Origin: Haloferula luteola
Lineage (GTDB): Bacteria > Verrucomicrobiota > Verrucomicrobiia > Verrucomicrobiales > Akkermansiaceae
DNA length: 64,000 nucleotides
Direction of reading: 5' to 3'
Assembly (NCBI RefSeq): GCF_014201715.1
Contig: NZ_JACHFD010000008.1
Span: 62,001 to 126,000, forward strand
Shown here: positions 37,201 to 46,023 of the stretch, in pieces
How the letters are laid out: each line of letters opens with the position of its first letter
Position numbering within the stretch: the first letter of the stretch is position 1
Position numbers and translations under genes: made by a program
The notes under the pieces: generated by a model
Database searches by the model: none
Told to the model about the DNA's origin: nothing
The model's input: the letters and a program-made list of their open reading frames with translations, nothing else

Positions 37201-40200
37201 GGTCGCGACCGAGCAGGTAGTCATCGATGAAGGTTGGCTCAAGTTTCTGGGCGAGGGTTGGCTTGATGTACTTTTCGAAGAATTCGGGATCCCGTCGTGA
37301 GAGAAAGAGGTGGAGTTCGTGGCAGGCGTGATGGGCCCAAAAGTTGAGCTTGGCGGGCTCATCGAAGGATGGCCAATCGAGCATGCCGGCGAGTTCGCGG
37401 AGGGAGTCGCTGTAGGTGGCGCCGTAGAGATAATTGTGGGCATCGGCGAGAGTATTGAAGGACCGCCAGTCGGCATCGATGGTGGTGTCGATGGTGGCCT
37501 CGGCACCGGGAGAAAGGGCGACGGCACGGCGAATGGTGACGTGGTGACGCGTGGCATCGAGCGGTTGAGACAGACGGCGATCGCGAAGTTCGGCAGGAGT
37601 CTCGGTGAGAGGCAGGATGCGGCGTTCGAGGACGCCTGGGGAACTCACGACGACGCGTATCGACTGGCTGTTGCCCAGTGCGGAGAGCGGAACGGAAAGG
37701 AGTCCGTTTTCATCCGGGGTGAGGTCATAGAGTAAGATAGAGGAGTGGGCCAGGTAGTCGACGGCATCGGGCGTGGCGTCGTGTCCGCCTTTTCGTGAGT
37801 GATCAGAAAAGGGATGGGAGGTTTCGGGGGATGATGAGCGGGGCGAGCTGGGTTGTTCCAGAGAGCCTTCGGTTTCAGGGAGCGGAGGGAGGATGGCCCC
37901 AGAGCTATCCTCTTCCCCCCAGCGATGGGCCAGCCAACCGGGCCGGGGTAGCAGGGTGCCGGGGAGGGCGGGCGAACTCCGGCGATCGAGAATATAGCGA
38001 GTTTCCTCATCGAGAGTTCTGTTGGTCAGATAGCCGCAACCCGTGAAGGAGGGAGTCACGGTGGGTCCAGGGGGAGAGGCGAAGGGCGAGAGGGCATGGT
38101 CATCTCCCAAGGTGTCGATGAAGCGGGTGCCAATGAGGTGGACCAGGGTGTCTGGGTGGGGCGACCGAAACTGAAGCTTCAAGGTGTCGTTCTCGATCGT
38201 GTGGGCCACCCATGCGGTGGCCTCGGCGGGGAGGTGAGAGGCGATACGGTTGGGTGCGACAAAGCGACCTTCAGTGAGAGGTGCGTCGATGATTTCAATC
38301 TCGACAGTGGCGTGAGGGGTGGTGAGGCGGTAGTTGCCGACAGGGAGTCCGGTGAGGGTGAGTTGGTGATCGTTTTCCTGAAGTTGCTCGAAGTGATCAT
38401 GGACGGGATCGCCGAAAAGGTTGCTGCGGGTGAGGCCGTAGTGGAGACGGTCGAGAGGGCCGGTGAGGGGTAAGCGCAGAGTTTCGGCTGGGGTGATGCG
38501 TACCATCGCTGGAAGGTTGGCCCGGGGGTGGATATCCTTCGCCTCCATCGAAGTGAGTGAGGGGATGCCGAAGAAGGCGTTGAGGTCGCGGATTGAATCG
38601 AGCTCACCGAGAAGGATTTTGCCTTGGGCATCGGTTCTCAGGCGGACAGTGAGGCTGTTTTCGAAGCCTTCGTGGAAGAGGTGAAATTGAACCGAGCGGC
38701 CCGCGAGGGGTTCGCCATTGCGGCCGAGGAGTTCGAAAATGGTTCCTCTCGAAGTGAGGGAGAAGTGGGCGTGAGCGAAGTCACCGGAGAGCAGCGAGTT
38801 GAAGGAAATGGTCTCCGAGCAGGAAACAGGAACGGGGTCGCTGGTTGCGCGAGGGGAGACGGTGGCATCCAAACGGAGAGTGAGGCGGACAGCGTCGGCG
38901 GGAACTTGGAAGGGCACCATCATGACCGGAGCGACGTGGAGGTCATCGGCGATGACATGCTCGGTGGTCATTCCTGACACCAACTCGGCACTGAGGGTCA
39001 GGCGAGGGTTTTGCAGGGATTCGAGCGGGAGGCTCTGGTCGAGATGGGTGAGAGTGAGTTCGATGCGAGCGGTGGCGAGGGCATCGGCGCGGAGCTGCTC
39101 ACGATCGAGGTGGACTCGGGCCCGCAGATCGAAGTCGTCGGTGAAGTCCTCGAGGGTGACCCAAGTGGCAAGGGGGCCGTGGACGAGGAGGGCCCGGCCA
39201 CCCGTGGTGGTGGCGTGACCAGGAATTTCGATCTTCCCTCCTTCATCGGAAGTGAAGGTGGAGGCTTGAAAGTTGAGGGTGAGGTTCTTGAGGGGGGAGC
39301 CGTTTTCGTCGAATGCCCGGAGTTGCTGTCCCAGGGCAGAGCGGGTGAGGTCGGGGATGAGCTGGCCCTTGCGAACCAAGATGCGGGAGGCTTGGCCTTG
39401 AGAGACGAGTTCGACGATCCAAGCCCCGGGTCCGGTGAGTTCGGGCAAGTCGAGGGTTTCGCGGTGAAGGACGAGAGGCGGCTGGGAGAAGCGAAGGGTG
39501 CGGGTGTGATGGGGGACGAGGCCGGCAAGGTCGAGATCGGCTTCCGGTTCGTGACCCTCGCGGCGCAGAAGGGAGGGGAGGTCAAGGTCGTGGATATGCA
39601 CCGTCAGTTCGGGCGTATTTTTGAGGTCGAGGGCAATGGCCACGGGTGCGTCCGCCGCAAGGAGAAGGGGGCGCTTGGGTCCGAACTGAATGCGGGTTTC
39701 ACTGCGCAGTTGCGCAAATCGTGAAGCGGAGAGTTGGGGGCCCCAAAGGGAGGGGTCAGCTCCTGCGAGAAGTTGTGCTTCCGCGCGAATTTCTAGAAGG
39801 GGCCCGCGTTCGATGAGAGGGGCGAAGCGGTCCAACAATGCGGGGTCTTTCAGGAAATCGATGAGCAGTTGGCGGACGAATTTGGAGTCGTTCTGGATGG
39901 GCGGGCATCCGGAGATTTCGCGGAAATCGGAATCGAGAGGGAGATTCGGGACGATCGCCTGGGTACTGCGCAGAATGAGTTCGTGGGACCGGCGAGGAAA
40001 CGCCAGGTAGGCGAGGAATTCGTCGAGCGAAGGCTCACCGTGAGCGAACTCAAGCTGAAGGAGGTGGAACAGGATGTGGGCTTTGAGAGGGGCGAAGGCG
40101 GACGGGAGTTCGGCCGTGGCCTGGCGCAGCTTGCGCAGGTGAGCGAGGTGGAGTTGTGGCGAGCGCGCGAAAGTCTCGTCAGGATCGGAACGGAGTTTTT

Positions 40201-40942
40201 TCAGGCTTAGGGAGACGACCTCTGGATCGATGCGAAGAGAAGGCATCCGGTGGGTGAGCTCTTTGATTTGCTCGAGGGTGAGCTGGCGATGGAGGGGGAC
40301 GGAGTTGAAAGGAACCGGTGGATCCTGTTGGAGCCCGCGTAGGACGAGTTCGACGACGCCGGGGAGGTCGGCGCGGGTGAGGGTTTCCAAAGTGAATCGC
40401 ACTTGCGCAGCGGAAAGCTTGGTGACGTCGTCCAAGGAAGCGGCAAGGCGCTCTTGGCGATAGGCTCGCCAAGGTTCGTCGGGCTTGCTCTGGTGGGCGG
40501 CTTGTTCGAAAGCCTCCTCGGAGATGAGTGTGGGATCGAGGGTGGTGGGCAGCTTTTCAAGTTCGCTGGCGTCGGGCTTTTCATCGTCAAAGTGCAGGTC
40601 CCACTTTTCCATGAGGCCGGCGAGGGAGGCTTCGGGATCGTCTTCGAAGCTCAGGAGGTGCTGTCGGGTTTCCAGCGAGCGGAGACCTTCTTCCGAGATG
40701 GGGTCTTTGGAGCGAGTTGCGGCTTCGCGCCAGGCCGTGAGAGTCTTCTGAAAAGCCTGGAGGTCGCCCGTCAATTGCTGGTGAAGAGCATGATAGAAAT
40801 AGTCATTCCGAGTTCCCGGCACCAATCGTTCCAGTGCCGATTCCCGCGTTGCTGGATCGGCGAATTCTTCGTCGAAATCGAAGTCCGAGGCCATCGCTAA
40901 TCCACCCGCCATGATCCCAATCCCCAACCATTCCCATTTCAT
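34223..40942 (-). CDS. Giant alpha-2-macroglobulin-like protein with internal secretin-type module
   Basis: A 2,239-residue exported protein, with signal peptide LGIGIMAGGLAMAS. Family blocks of large bacterial A2M-like proteins are visible: an MG-domain region near FENSLTVRLRTDAQGKILLG, an ANG2-like block HHACHELHLFLSRRDPEFFEKYIKPTLAQK (about 1210-1240), and C-terminal QVDLSLYQVDLEMLFSRNPFL. None of its cysteines sits in a CxEQ thioester, so covalent trapping is not expected. Residues about 1342-1530 form a different unit. IIIPTIDFEDISVSDAIEFL and LRNVPLAEALNYICEATRLR look like a secretin/TonB short N-terminal (STN) domain, and AEAGTLLIRNTPTNLEFMDS looks like a second secretin N-domain. A Ser/Pro-rich linker precedes the ANG2-like block. 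Role unknown; a cell-envelope scaffold or protease guard is possible. Confidence 0.8.
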   Translation of the reverse strand: MKWEWLGIGIMAGGLAMASDFDFDEEFADPATRESALERLVPGTRNDYFYHALHQQLTGDLQAFQKTLTAWREAATRSKDPISEEGLRSLETRQHLLSFEDDPEASLAGLMEKWDLHFDDEKPDASELEKLPTTLDPTLISEEAFEQAAHQSKPDEPWRAYRQERLAASLDDVTKLSAAQVRFTLETLTRADLPGVVELVLRGLQQDPPVPFNSVPLHRQLTLEQIKELTHRMPSLRIDPEVVSLSLKKLRSDPDETFARSPQLHLAHLRKLRQATAELPSAFAPLKAHILFHLLQLEFAHGEPSLDEFLAYLAFPRRSHELILRSTQAIVPNLPLDSDFREISGCPPIQNDSKFVRQLLIDFLKDPALLDRFAPLIERGPLLEIRAEAQLLAGADPSLWGPQLSASRFAQLRSETRIQFGPKRPLLLAADAPVAIALDLKNTPELTVHIHDLDLPSLLRREGHEPEADLDLAGLVPHHTRTLRFSQPPLVLHRETLDLPELTGPGAWIVELVSQGQASRILVRKGQLIPDLTRSALGQQLRAFDENGSPLKNLTLNFQASTFTSDEGGKIEIPGHATTTGGRALLVHGPLATWVTLEDFTDDFDLRARVHLDREQLRADALATARIELTLTHLDQSLPLESLQNPRLTLSAELVSGMTTEHVIADDLHVAPVMMVPFQVPADAVRLTLRLDATVSPRATSDPVPVSCSETISFNSLLSGDFAHAHFSLTSRGTIFELLGRNGEPLAGRSVQFHLFHEGFENSLTVRLRTDAQGKILLGELDSIRDLNAFFGIPSLTSMEAKDIHPRANLPAMVRITPAETLRLPLTGPLDRLHYGLTRSNLFGDPVHDHFEQLQENDHQLTLTGLPVGNYRLTTPHATVEIEIIDAPLTEGRFVAPNRIASHLPAEATAWVAHTIENDTLKLQFRSPHPDTLVHLIGTRFIDTLGDDHALSPFASPPGPTVTPSFTGCGYLTNRTLDEETRYILDRRSSPALPGTLLPRPGWLAHRWGEEDSSGAILPPLPETEGSLEQPSSPRSSSPETSHPFSDHSRKGGHDATPDAVDYLAHSSILLYDLTPDENGLLSVPLSALGNSQSIRVVVSSPGVLERRILPLTETPAELRDRRLSQPLDATRHHVTIRRAVALSPGAEATIDTTIDADWRSFNTLADAHNYLYGATYSDSLRELAGMLDWPSFDEPAKLNFWAHHACHELHLFLSRRDPEFFEKYIKPTLAQKLEPTFIDDYLLGRDLTAYLRPFAWRRLNAAEKALLVHALPAARDRILDQLEDCWELEAPNPEQENQRFAQILRGTDLASIDSLGIARNEAEEAKSAFTVKSSGASFIQMKMRKIIIPTIDFEDISVSDAIEFLRMRSIEFDTVELDPQKKGIKIVVRGPFQSQRIQELRLRNVPLAEALNYICEATRLRWSIDDFAVTIKPATEVGEDLFTRSYKVPPNFISVLNAANDRFAADGDSDPFASNEMLPAPRRQSLVELLKSQGIKFRAGASAQFFAEAGTLLIRNTPTNLEFMDSLIRSLSDEGDDFQHNVGDLGLTPEVALRPPLRRGSAARPLTRIWMESNYDHHPSKDTSETMIPLNAFWLDFARWDGSGPFLSPHFHACTASPNAALMALAVLDLPFKAQAPEIIRDDTTLHVAAVTSMLLFFKDTRETDQFADDSPVLVRETFHRLNEHFVNEDSSEVEKSVKGPFLTGVPYGASLVVTNPTGDARRIEVLAQIPAGSIALRGKDATLSTVHKLKPYEVLKFDLAFYFPSPGEFTAYPLHISSGETILASAATKTFQVVDTLPTENGDSWPVLARDGSSAQVLERLRTVNLQKVNLDLLAWRCRDRDFYEPALSILRERLVLPSSLARYAFLHQDRETLHDWLETSPELHQLGEFLDSPLLRIEPFIHGDWANLEFDPLIHSRSHRLSNRPWFSQEALQKHYQDFLRQLAWKPILSADDQLHLTGFLFLQDRVTDALERLEKVDRDQVSSTIAYDYLKSLALFHQGKPEDAATLARSHADAPPGPWSDRFQSVISQAEEIAELTRAPLTSGPDPSQVPATHLDLALAKHGQLQITQRGLKQVDLSLYQVDLEMLFSRNPFLQDSGKLPGTQPNLVENVPLAEEQTLVDLPAPYQQGNVLVVADAGAIKTLRVLNSHALQVTCTRNHPILQVRQAETGSPISAAYVKVYTERDGQPAFLKDGYTDLRGMFDYRTLTDDAPIPSGRIAILVTHPDHGSLTLVLE

Positions 40943-41169
40943 AGTATGGTTGGTAGATAAGGTGTGAAGATAGGGAAAGGAGAATTGAAGACTGTAAAAA
41001 GGAAGGCAGAAGCGTTTTCTTGGATCTGTTTCCGGGAGCGATGCTGAGCTGGGTGGGGCGACGGCGGCGAATCGGTATTGGCATGACGGAACGGAGTGCG
41101 GAAAAAAGGGGCTCGGGGATGGGATTTTGGTGTTTCGTGCTGCCGGAGGCGTTTCAGCGAACTACATCC

Positions 41170-42138
41170 ATGCCCATGACGAATGGGGTGGAGATCACGG
41201 GGATGGGCCTGGCCGGTTGCTGCTTGGCCTGGCAGATGAGGGCGCGGGGTGTCGCTGTCCGATGGACGGACGATCATCGATCAGGCGCGGCATCAAGGGT
41301 CGCGGCGGGACTGGTGAATCCGGTGACGGGCAAAAACTATGAGCCGAGCTGGCGGATTGCTGAGTTTTTGCCGGAGGCGGTGGCATTCTTTGAAAAGATC
41401 GGGGAGGAAACCGGAGAGAGGTATTGGTTCCCGCAGCCGGTGGTTCGATGGGTGTCCGAAAAGGAATGGCCGAAAGCGGCCGCCAAGCTTGAGCTCCCTG
41501 AAGTGGCGAGGTGGGTGGAGACGGTCGAAGAGCATGTGGAGGGATGGAGGGCTCGGGTGACCCTCAAGGGTGGGGGAAGAGTCGATACCCGCGCATTTTG
41601 TGAGGCCACGGAACGGGTCTTTGCAGAGGGGGCCGATGCCGGGCCTGCGTCATGGCAGGTGCATTGTGGTGGGGCCTTTGATTTGCTGCAGGGTCGATTC
41701 GGGGAACATCGCTGCGCGAAGGGCGAAATCCTGACCGTAAGGATTCCGGATCGGCAGGAAAAAGGCATTCGGATCGGCGGAGGCGGGTGGCTGGTGCCTC
41801 TCGGTGACGATTTCTTCAAGGCGGGCGCCACCTACGAATGGGATCAGCTCGATGGTCGACCGACCGCAGCGGGTCGTGCGCGTGTGGAGGAAATCTTGCG
41901 GCATTTGGGAGTGAGAGATTTTGAGGTGGTCGCCCACGAAGCGGGGATCCGTCCGATTGTGCGTCGCAGCATGCCGTTGATTGGTCGGATGGGGGATGTC
42001 TGGGTGTTCAATGGGCTTGGCTCGAAGGGTTCTCTGTATGCTCCTGGGGTGGCGAGGCGGTTGGTCGAAGCCCTCGTGGATGGCACTGAGTTGGACGCGG
42101 AGTTGGATGTGGGGAAGTGGCTGGAGCGGGCAGGATAA
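41170..42138 (+). CDS. FAD-dependent amino-acid-oxidase-like oxidoreductase
   Basis: A 322-residue DAO-superfamily flavoprotein. The N-terminal FAD-binding strand reads VEITGMGLAGCCLAWQMRARGV, then ASRVAAGLVNPVTGKNY, and the C-terminal block has AGIRPIVRRSMPLIGRMGDVWVFNGLGSKGSLYAPGVA. The last block resembles the oxidase half of MnmC or glycine oxidase. It lacks a methyltransferase half. The frame runs back to 41020, but the ATGs at 41170 or 41176 directly precede the Rossmann strand. It lies 97 bp before bipA on the same strand and is divergent from the giant A2M-like gene. Amine oxidation is the likely chemistry; the substrate is unknown. Confidence 0.75.
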   Translation: MPMTNGVEITGMGLAGCCLAWQMRARGVAVRWTDDHRSGAASRVAAGLVNPVTGKNYEPSWRIAEFLPEAVAFFEKIGEETGERYWFPQPVVRWVSEKEWPKAAAKLELPEVARWVETVEEHVEGWRARVTLKGGGRVDTRAFCEATERVFAEGADAGPASWQVHCGGAFDLLQGRFGEHRCAKGEILTVRIPDRQEKGIRIGGGGWLVPLGDDFFKAGATYEWDQLDGRPTAAGRARVEEILRHLGVRDFEVVAHEAGIRPIVRRSMPLIGRMGDVWVFNGLGSKGSLYAPGVARRLVEALVDGTELDAELDVGKWLERAG

Positions 42139-42235
42139 GGAGGGAGGGTTGGGGCTGTGAAACACCCCGGCGCGCCTCCGGGCTTGCCATGGCCGGAGAT
42201 TCCGTCCATAGGGCCGCCGCAATTGCGCCGCCGCC

Positions 42236-44059
42236 ATGTCTTTGAAGATCCGAAATCTCGCCATTATCGCCCACGTTGACCACGGGAAGACCACCCTGGT
42301 CGACCAACTCTTGCAGGCCGGCGGCACCTACCGCGAAAACCAGGAGAAGCAAGAACGGGCGATGGACTCGATGGACCTTGAGCGGGAAAAAGGCATCACC
42401 ATCAAGGCCAAGAACACGGCCATTCACTGGGAAGGTTACACGATCAACATCGTCGATACTCCTGGCCACGCCGACTTCGGCGCCGAAGTGGAACGGGTGA
42501 TGAAGATGGTGGATGGTGTGCTGTTGGTGGTCGATGCCACGGGTGGTCCCCAAGCCCAAACTCGCTTTGTGCTGCGCAAAGCCCTCCAGCAGGGACTGAA
42601 GCCGATCGTGGTGGTCAACAAGATCGACCGCCCTCTTTCCACTCCTGAGAAGGTTCACGACTTGGTGCTGGAGCTGTTCCTGGATCTCGACGCCACCGAA
42701 GACCAATTCGAAGCTCCGTTCCTCTACGGCTCGGCTCGTGATGGTTACTTCATGGATTCGCCGGAAGGCGACCGCGTCGACTGCACCCCTCTCCTCAAGA
42801 AAATCGTCGAGTATATCCCCGAGCCGGATGCGGATCCCGAAGCCCCGTTCTCGATGCTCGTTTCGAACATCGACTGGGATGACTACGTGGGTCGTGTGGC
42901 CATCGGCAAAGTGCTCGGCGGCTCGGTCAAGAAGGGCGACAACGTCTGGCTGGTGCGCAAGGACGGCACCAAAAAGCAGTCGAAGGTGATGAAGACCTTT
43001 TCCTACTCGGGTCTGGCGACTCACGACTCCGAAGGGGGCACCGCTGGCACCATCGTCGGCATCGCCGCGGGCATTGAGGACATCGACATTGGCGACACCC
43101 TCGGAGGTTACGCGGAGATTGAGGCGCTGCCGTTCGTGGCGATCGATCCGCCGACCGTGCAAATGCAGTTTTCGATCAACGATGGCCCGCTCGCTGGCAA
43201 AGATGGCAAACACGTGACTTCGCGTGCCATTCGCGACCGCTTGATGCGTGAGTTGAAGACCAACATCTCGATTGCCGTGGAAGACACGGATCTTTCGGGC
43301 GTGTTCAATGTTTCCGCCCGGGGCGCGATGCAGATCGCGGTGTTGGTGGAAACCATGCGTCGCGAGGGATACGAGCTGCTGGTTTCACGCCCTACGGTGA
43401 TCATGCGCCGCGATGAAGGCGGACAACTTCAGGAGCCGTTCGAAACGCTCTACGTTGAAGCCCCGGATGAATACACTCAGGGCATTCTCAAGGGTCTGGC
43501 AAACCGCAAGGGATTGCTGGAGCACATGGAAACGGAAGCCAGTGGCCGGACCCTGATTCAGGCCAACATCCCGACTCGGGGATTGATTGGTTTCGAAACC
43601 GAGTTGGTGAACCTGACCTCGGGTCACGGCATCATGAGCCACCTTTTCAAGGAATACGGACCGCATGCTGGCGACATCGTCACCCGCATCACCGGCACCT
43701 TGGTTTCGATGGAAAAGGGCCTGACGACGACCTACTCGCTGCAAGCATTGGAAGATCGTGGTGTGCTCTTTGTCGGTCCCGGCGAGGAAGTTTACACGGG
43801 CATGCTGGTGGGCGAAAACCCCCGGGCCGAGGATCTCATCGTCAATCCGGTGAAGGAAAAGCACCTCGATAACATGCGTTCCTCCGGCAAGGACAAGAGT
43901 GGCAAGTTGAGCCCACCGAAGGACTTCTCTCTCGAGCGAGCCATCGAATACATCGAGCAGGACGAACTGGTGGAAGCGACTCCGAATCACCTGCGCCTGC
44001 GCAAGCGGATCCTCGATCCCAACGAGCGCAAGCGGATGGCCAAAGCGGCGAAGGCTTAA
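42236..44059 (+). CDS. typA: Translational GTPase BipA/TypA
   Basis: A 607-residue ribosome-binding GTPase of usual length. G1 is [12 protein letters not shown] (residues 9-20), G2 the [16 protein letters not shown] block, G3 DTPGHADF, and G4 [11 protein letters not shown]-like domains III and V and the BipA-specific C-terminus ([22 protein letters not shown]) follow. BipA helps 50S subunit assembly and stress adaptation. The gene has markedly C-ending codons compared with many neighbours, which fits high expression. A strong terminator follows. Confidence 0.97.
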   Translation: MSLKIRNLAIIAHVDHGKTTLVDQLLQAGGTYRENQEKQERAMDSMDLEREKGITIKAKNTAIHWEGYTINIVDTPGHADFGAEVERVMKMVDGVLLVVDATGGPQAQTRFVLRKALQQGLKPIVVVNKIDRPLSTPEKVHDLVLELFLDLDATEDQFEAPFLYGSARDGYFMDSPEGDRVDCTPLLKKIVEYIPEPDADPEAPFSMLVSNIDWDDYVGRVAIGKVLGGSVKKGDNVWLVRKDGTKKQSKVMKTFSYSGLATHDSEGGTAGTIVGIAAGIEDIDIGDTLGGYAEIEALPFVAIDPPTVQMQFSINDGPLAGKDGKHVTSRAIRDRLMRELKTNISIAVEDTDLSGVFNVSARGAMQIAVLVETMRREGYELLVSRPTVIMRRDEGGQLQEPFETLYVEAPDEYTQGILKGLANRKGLLEHMETEASGRTLIQANIPTRGLIGFETELVNLTSGHGIMSHLFKEYGPHAGDIVTRITGTLVSMEKGLTTTYSLQALEDRGVLFVGPGEEVYTGMLVGENPRAEDLIVNPVKEKHLDNMRSSGKDKSGKLSPPKDFSLERAIEYIEQDELVEATPNHLRLRKRILDPNERKRMAKAAKA

Positions 44060-44071
44060 GGTTTTTTCAAA

Positions 44072-44099
44072 GGGCGGCTCTCGTGAGCCGCCCTTTTTT
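44072..44099 (+). terminator. Intrinsic terminator after typA
   Basis: Arms 44072-44080 and 44085-44093 (GGGCGGCTC/GAGCCGCCC) make a perfect 9-bp stem with a TCGT loop, followed by TTTTTT (44094-44099). Confidence 0.95.
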
Positions 44100-44116
44100 G
44101 TGGGGTAAGCGGAACC

Positions 44117-45106
44117 TTAGGTCAGCCAGCGCCACGGCTCGGCCTGCCAATGGTAGCCGGGTTTCTCCTGAACGATGTGGCCCAGGCCGGGCCAAGGCAG
44201 GTGAAAGCCGTAGCAACGGGTGCGGTTTTTGGCGGCTTCCGCCCAGAAGCGTTTGCGAGTGACGACAGCCGTCTGGGGATCGTGATCGAACGCGATCGTC
44301 CATTCCGGATCGGCAAACATCAGCAAGTGATGATGGGCGAGGTCCATGAGGTGGAGAAGCTCGTCGTTTCCGGATCGGATGCGATAGCAAGCGTGGCCGT
44401 CGGTATGCCCGGGCGCGGCGTGAACGGTCACCAAGCCATCGAGGAGGGTTTCTCCATCCTTCACGGTCCGGGTGTGAGGCGCCAGGATGGCGAAGTTGCG
44501 GCGGACTTCTTCCACCATTCCTGGGAGGGGGCGGGGATCGCGCTTCGACTTGGAAAAGTCCGGGTGCTCCCCCTGCCAAAAGGCCAATTCTTCGGGTAGA
44601 AGGTGAAAGGTTGCACGGGGGAAAGCCGGCTTGCCGTCGGCAACGAAACCATTGAGGTGATCGGCATGGGCGTGGCTCAAGAATCCGGCGGTGATGTCCT
44701 CGGGAGCCACGCCGATTTCCTGGAGACCCGCCATCAGCCAGCCGAGCTGAGGATTGCCGCCCGCGCCGAATCCGGCGTCGAAGAGGATGGTTTCCTTCCC
44801 GTGGCGAACGACCAGCACATTGACGTAGAGTGGCAAGGGGCCGGCAGGTTCGCCGTAGGTGGCCAAAAGCTCTCGCATGCGATCGTGGTCTTCCTGCGGC
44901 CACATCAAGTCGAGACCTTCACCCAGCATCAAGTTGGCATCGGATATCGACCAAGCTTGGGCGTCTCCGATGCGGAAGGGGTAGACGAAAGGACGAACCC
45001 CGGAGCCCGGGACCTCGGCTGCCACCGCGCGAGCGGAGCTTCCGAAGCCCGCGGCGACTGCGGCCAGCGAGCTGCCGAGAAAAGTGCGGCGGTCCAGAGC
45101 AGGCAT
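44117..45106 (-). CDS. MBL-fold metallo-hydrolase with Tat signal
   Basis: A 329-residue protein. The N-terminus DRRTFLGSSLAAVAAGFGSSA is a twin-arginine signal, so the enzyme is folded and metallated before export. The metallo-beta-lactamase fold shows FLSHAHADHLNGF (HxHxDH), AAPGHTDGHACY and a later His in FHLPWPGLGHI. Members include lactonases and other hydrolases, and the substrate is not evident. The ATG is 2 bp after the stop of the Dabb gene on the same strand, so the two form an operon. Confidence 0.88.
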   Translation of the reverse strand: MPALDRRTFLGSSLAAVAAGFGSSARAVAAEVPGSGVRPFVYPFRIGDAQAWSISDANLMLGEGLDLMWPQEDHDRMRELLATYGEPAGPLPLYVNVLVVRHGKETILFDAGFGAGGNPQLGWLMAGLQEIGVAPEDITAGFLSHAHADHLNGFVADGKPAFPRATFHLLPEELAFWQGEHPDFSKSKRDPRPLPGMVEEVRRNFAILAPHTRTVKDGETLLDGLVTVHAAPGHTDGHACYRIRSGNDELLHLMDLAHHHLLMFADPEWTIAFDHDPQTAVVTRKRFWAEAAKNRTRCYGFHLPWPGLGHIVQEKPGYHWQAEPWRWLT

Positions 45107-45108
45107 GA

Positions 45109-45465
45109 TTATTGGGCGATGTAGTCGAACACAAAGACGTCGTCGATGATCCCATCGAGTTTGGTGACGAAGGCCTTGTGAGCGGGATGGGGGAGGTAGG
45201 CATCGAGGCCTGCTTGATCCTTGAAGCTGAGCTGAAAGGCGTGGGTGAAGCCCTTGTCCTTTTGTTCCTGGCTGACATTGGTGCCCCACTCGAAACCGGT
45301 CACGGTATCAATTTTGGAGGGGAGTTCGGCAAAGGCCTTCTCGACGATCGCAATTTTCTCAGGGGTAGCGGCGTCGTTGAACTTGAAGAAGACGAGATGG
45401 CGAAGCTCGCCATTGGCGAAGGAGCTGAGGGTGGTCATGAGTAGTGCGAGGATGATGGTTTTCAT
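45109..45465 (-). CDS. Exported Dabb (stress-response alpha/beta barrel) protein
   Basis: A 118-residue protein with a signal peptide (MKTIILALLMTTLSSFANG) and one Dabb domain: LRHLVFFKFNDAATPEKI, FEWGTNVSQEQKDKGFTHAFQLSFKDQAGLDAYLPHPAHKAFV. Dabb domains are ferredoxin-like and dimerise into a barrel. Their roles range from stress response to small-molecule binding. Exported versions are common in Verrucomicrobiota and Planctomycetota as I know them. It precedes the MBL-fold gene by 2 bp. Confidence 0.85.
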   Translation of the reverse strand: MKTIILALLMTTLSSFANGELRHLVFFKFNDAATPEKIAIVEKAFAELPSKIDTVTGFEWGTNVSQEQKDKGFTHAFQLSFKDQAGLDAYLPHPAHKAFVTKLDGIIDDVFVFDYIAQ

Positions 45466-45565
45466 GGATTTGCCCACTACGGAGCGGAGGGCGGGGTCAT
45501 TTCAGGTTCCAAACGTCACCCGGAATTCCCATGGCGAAATTCTGGAATCCGGAGAGCATGGCGTC

Positions 45566-45955
45566 ATGCAAAAGACGCACAGTAAGACCATCGGTTACCT
45601 CTTGTGGATCTTCGGGTTCATAGGTGCCCATCGATTCTACTATGGGCGTAAGATCACAGGCACGATCTGGTTGTTTACCGGTGGGCTGTTCCTGATCGGA
45701 TGGATCGTCGACCTGTTCCTGATCCCATCGATGGATCGGCAAGCGGCGGTCAAATACCAGGCAGGTCACATCGACTACTCGCTCGCCTGGATTCTTCAGA
45801 CCTTCCTCGGGCCCTTTGGGATCCATCGCTTCTACATGGGCAAGATTGGGACCGGATTGCTCTGGTTGTTGACGGCCGGACTTTGTGGGGTGGGATACGT
45901 TTATGACTATCTGACTCTGAACGAACAGGTCGACGAGGTGAACCGTCGACGGTAA
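45566..45955 (+). CDS. Membrane protein with two TM2 domains
   Basis: A 129-residue protein made of two TM2 units: GYLLWIFGFIGAHRFYYGRKITGTIW... (about residues 9-50) and AWILQTFLGPFGIHRFYMGKIGTGLLW... (about 73-115). Each has the GxHRFYxG turn between two membrane helices. A GGAGAG ribosome site at 45551-45556 supports the ATG at 45566. The upstream open frame from 45245 lies opposite the Dabb gene and is not counted. Function of TM2 proteins in bacteria is largely unknown. Confidence 0.85.
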   Translation: MQKTHSKTIGYLLWIFGFIGAHRFYYGRKITGTIWLFTGGLFLIGWIVDLFLIPSMDRQAAVKYQAGHIDYSLAWILQTFLGPFGIHRFYMGKIGTGLLWLLTAGLCGVGYVYDYLTLNEQVDEVNRRR

Positions 45956-45971
45956 CCGAACTTCAGAACGC

Positions 45972-46007
45972 AAAAAAGGCGGGCTCCCTGAGGGGGCCCG
46001 CCTTTTT
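45972..46007. terminator. Bidirectional terminator between TM2 gene and gnd
   Basis: Arms 45978-45984 and 45996-46002 (GGCGGGC/GCCCGCC) are flanked by AAAAAA on the left and TTTTT on the right, so the hairpin can end transcripts from both converging genes. Confidence 0.9.
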
Positions 46008-46023
46008 GAAATGGGGATCTGGT

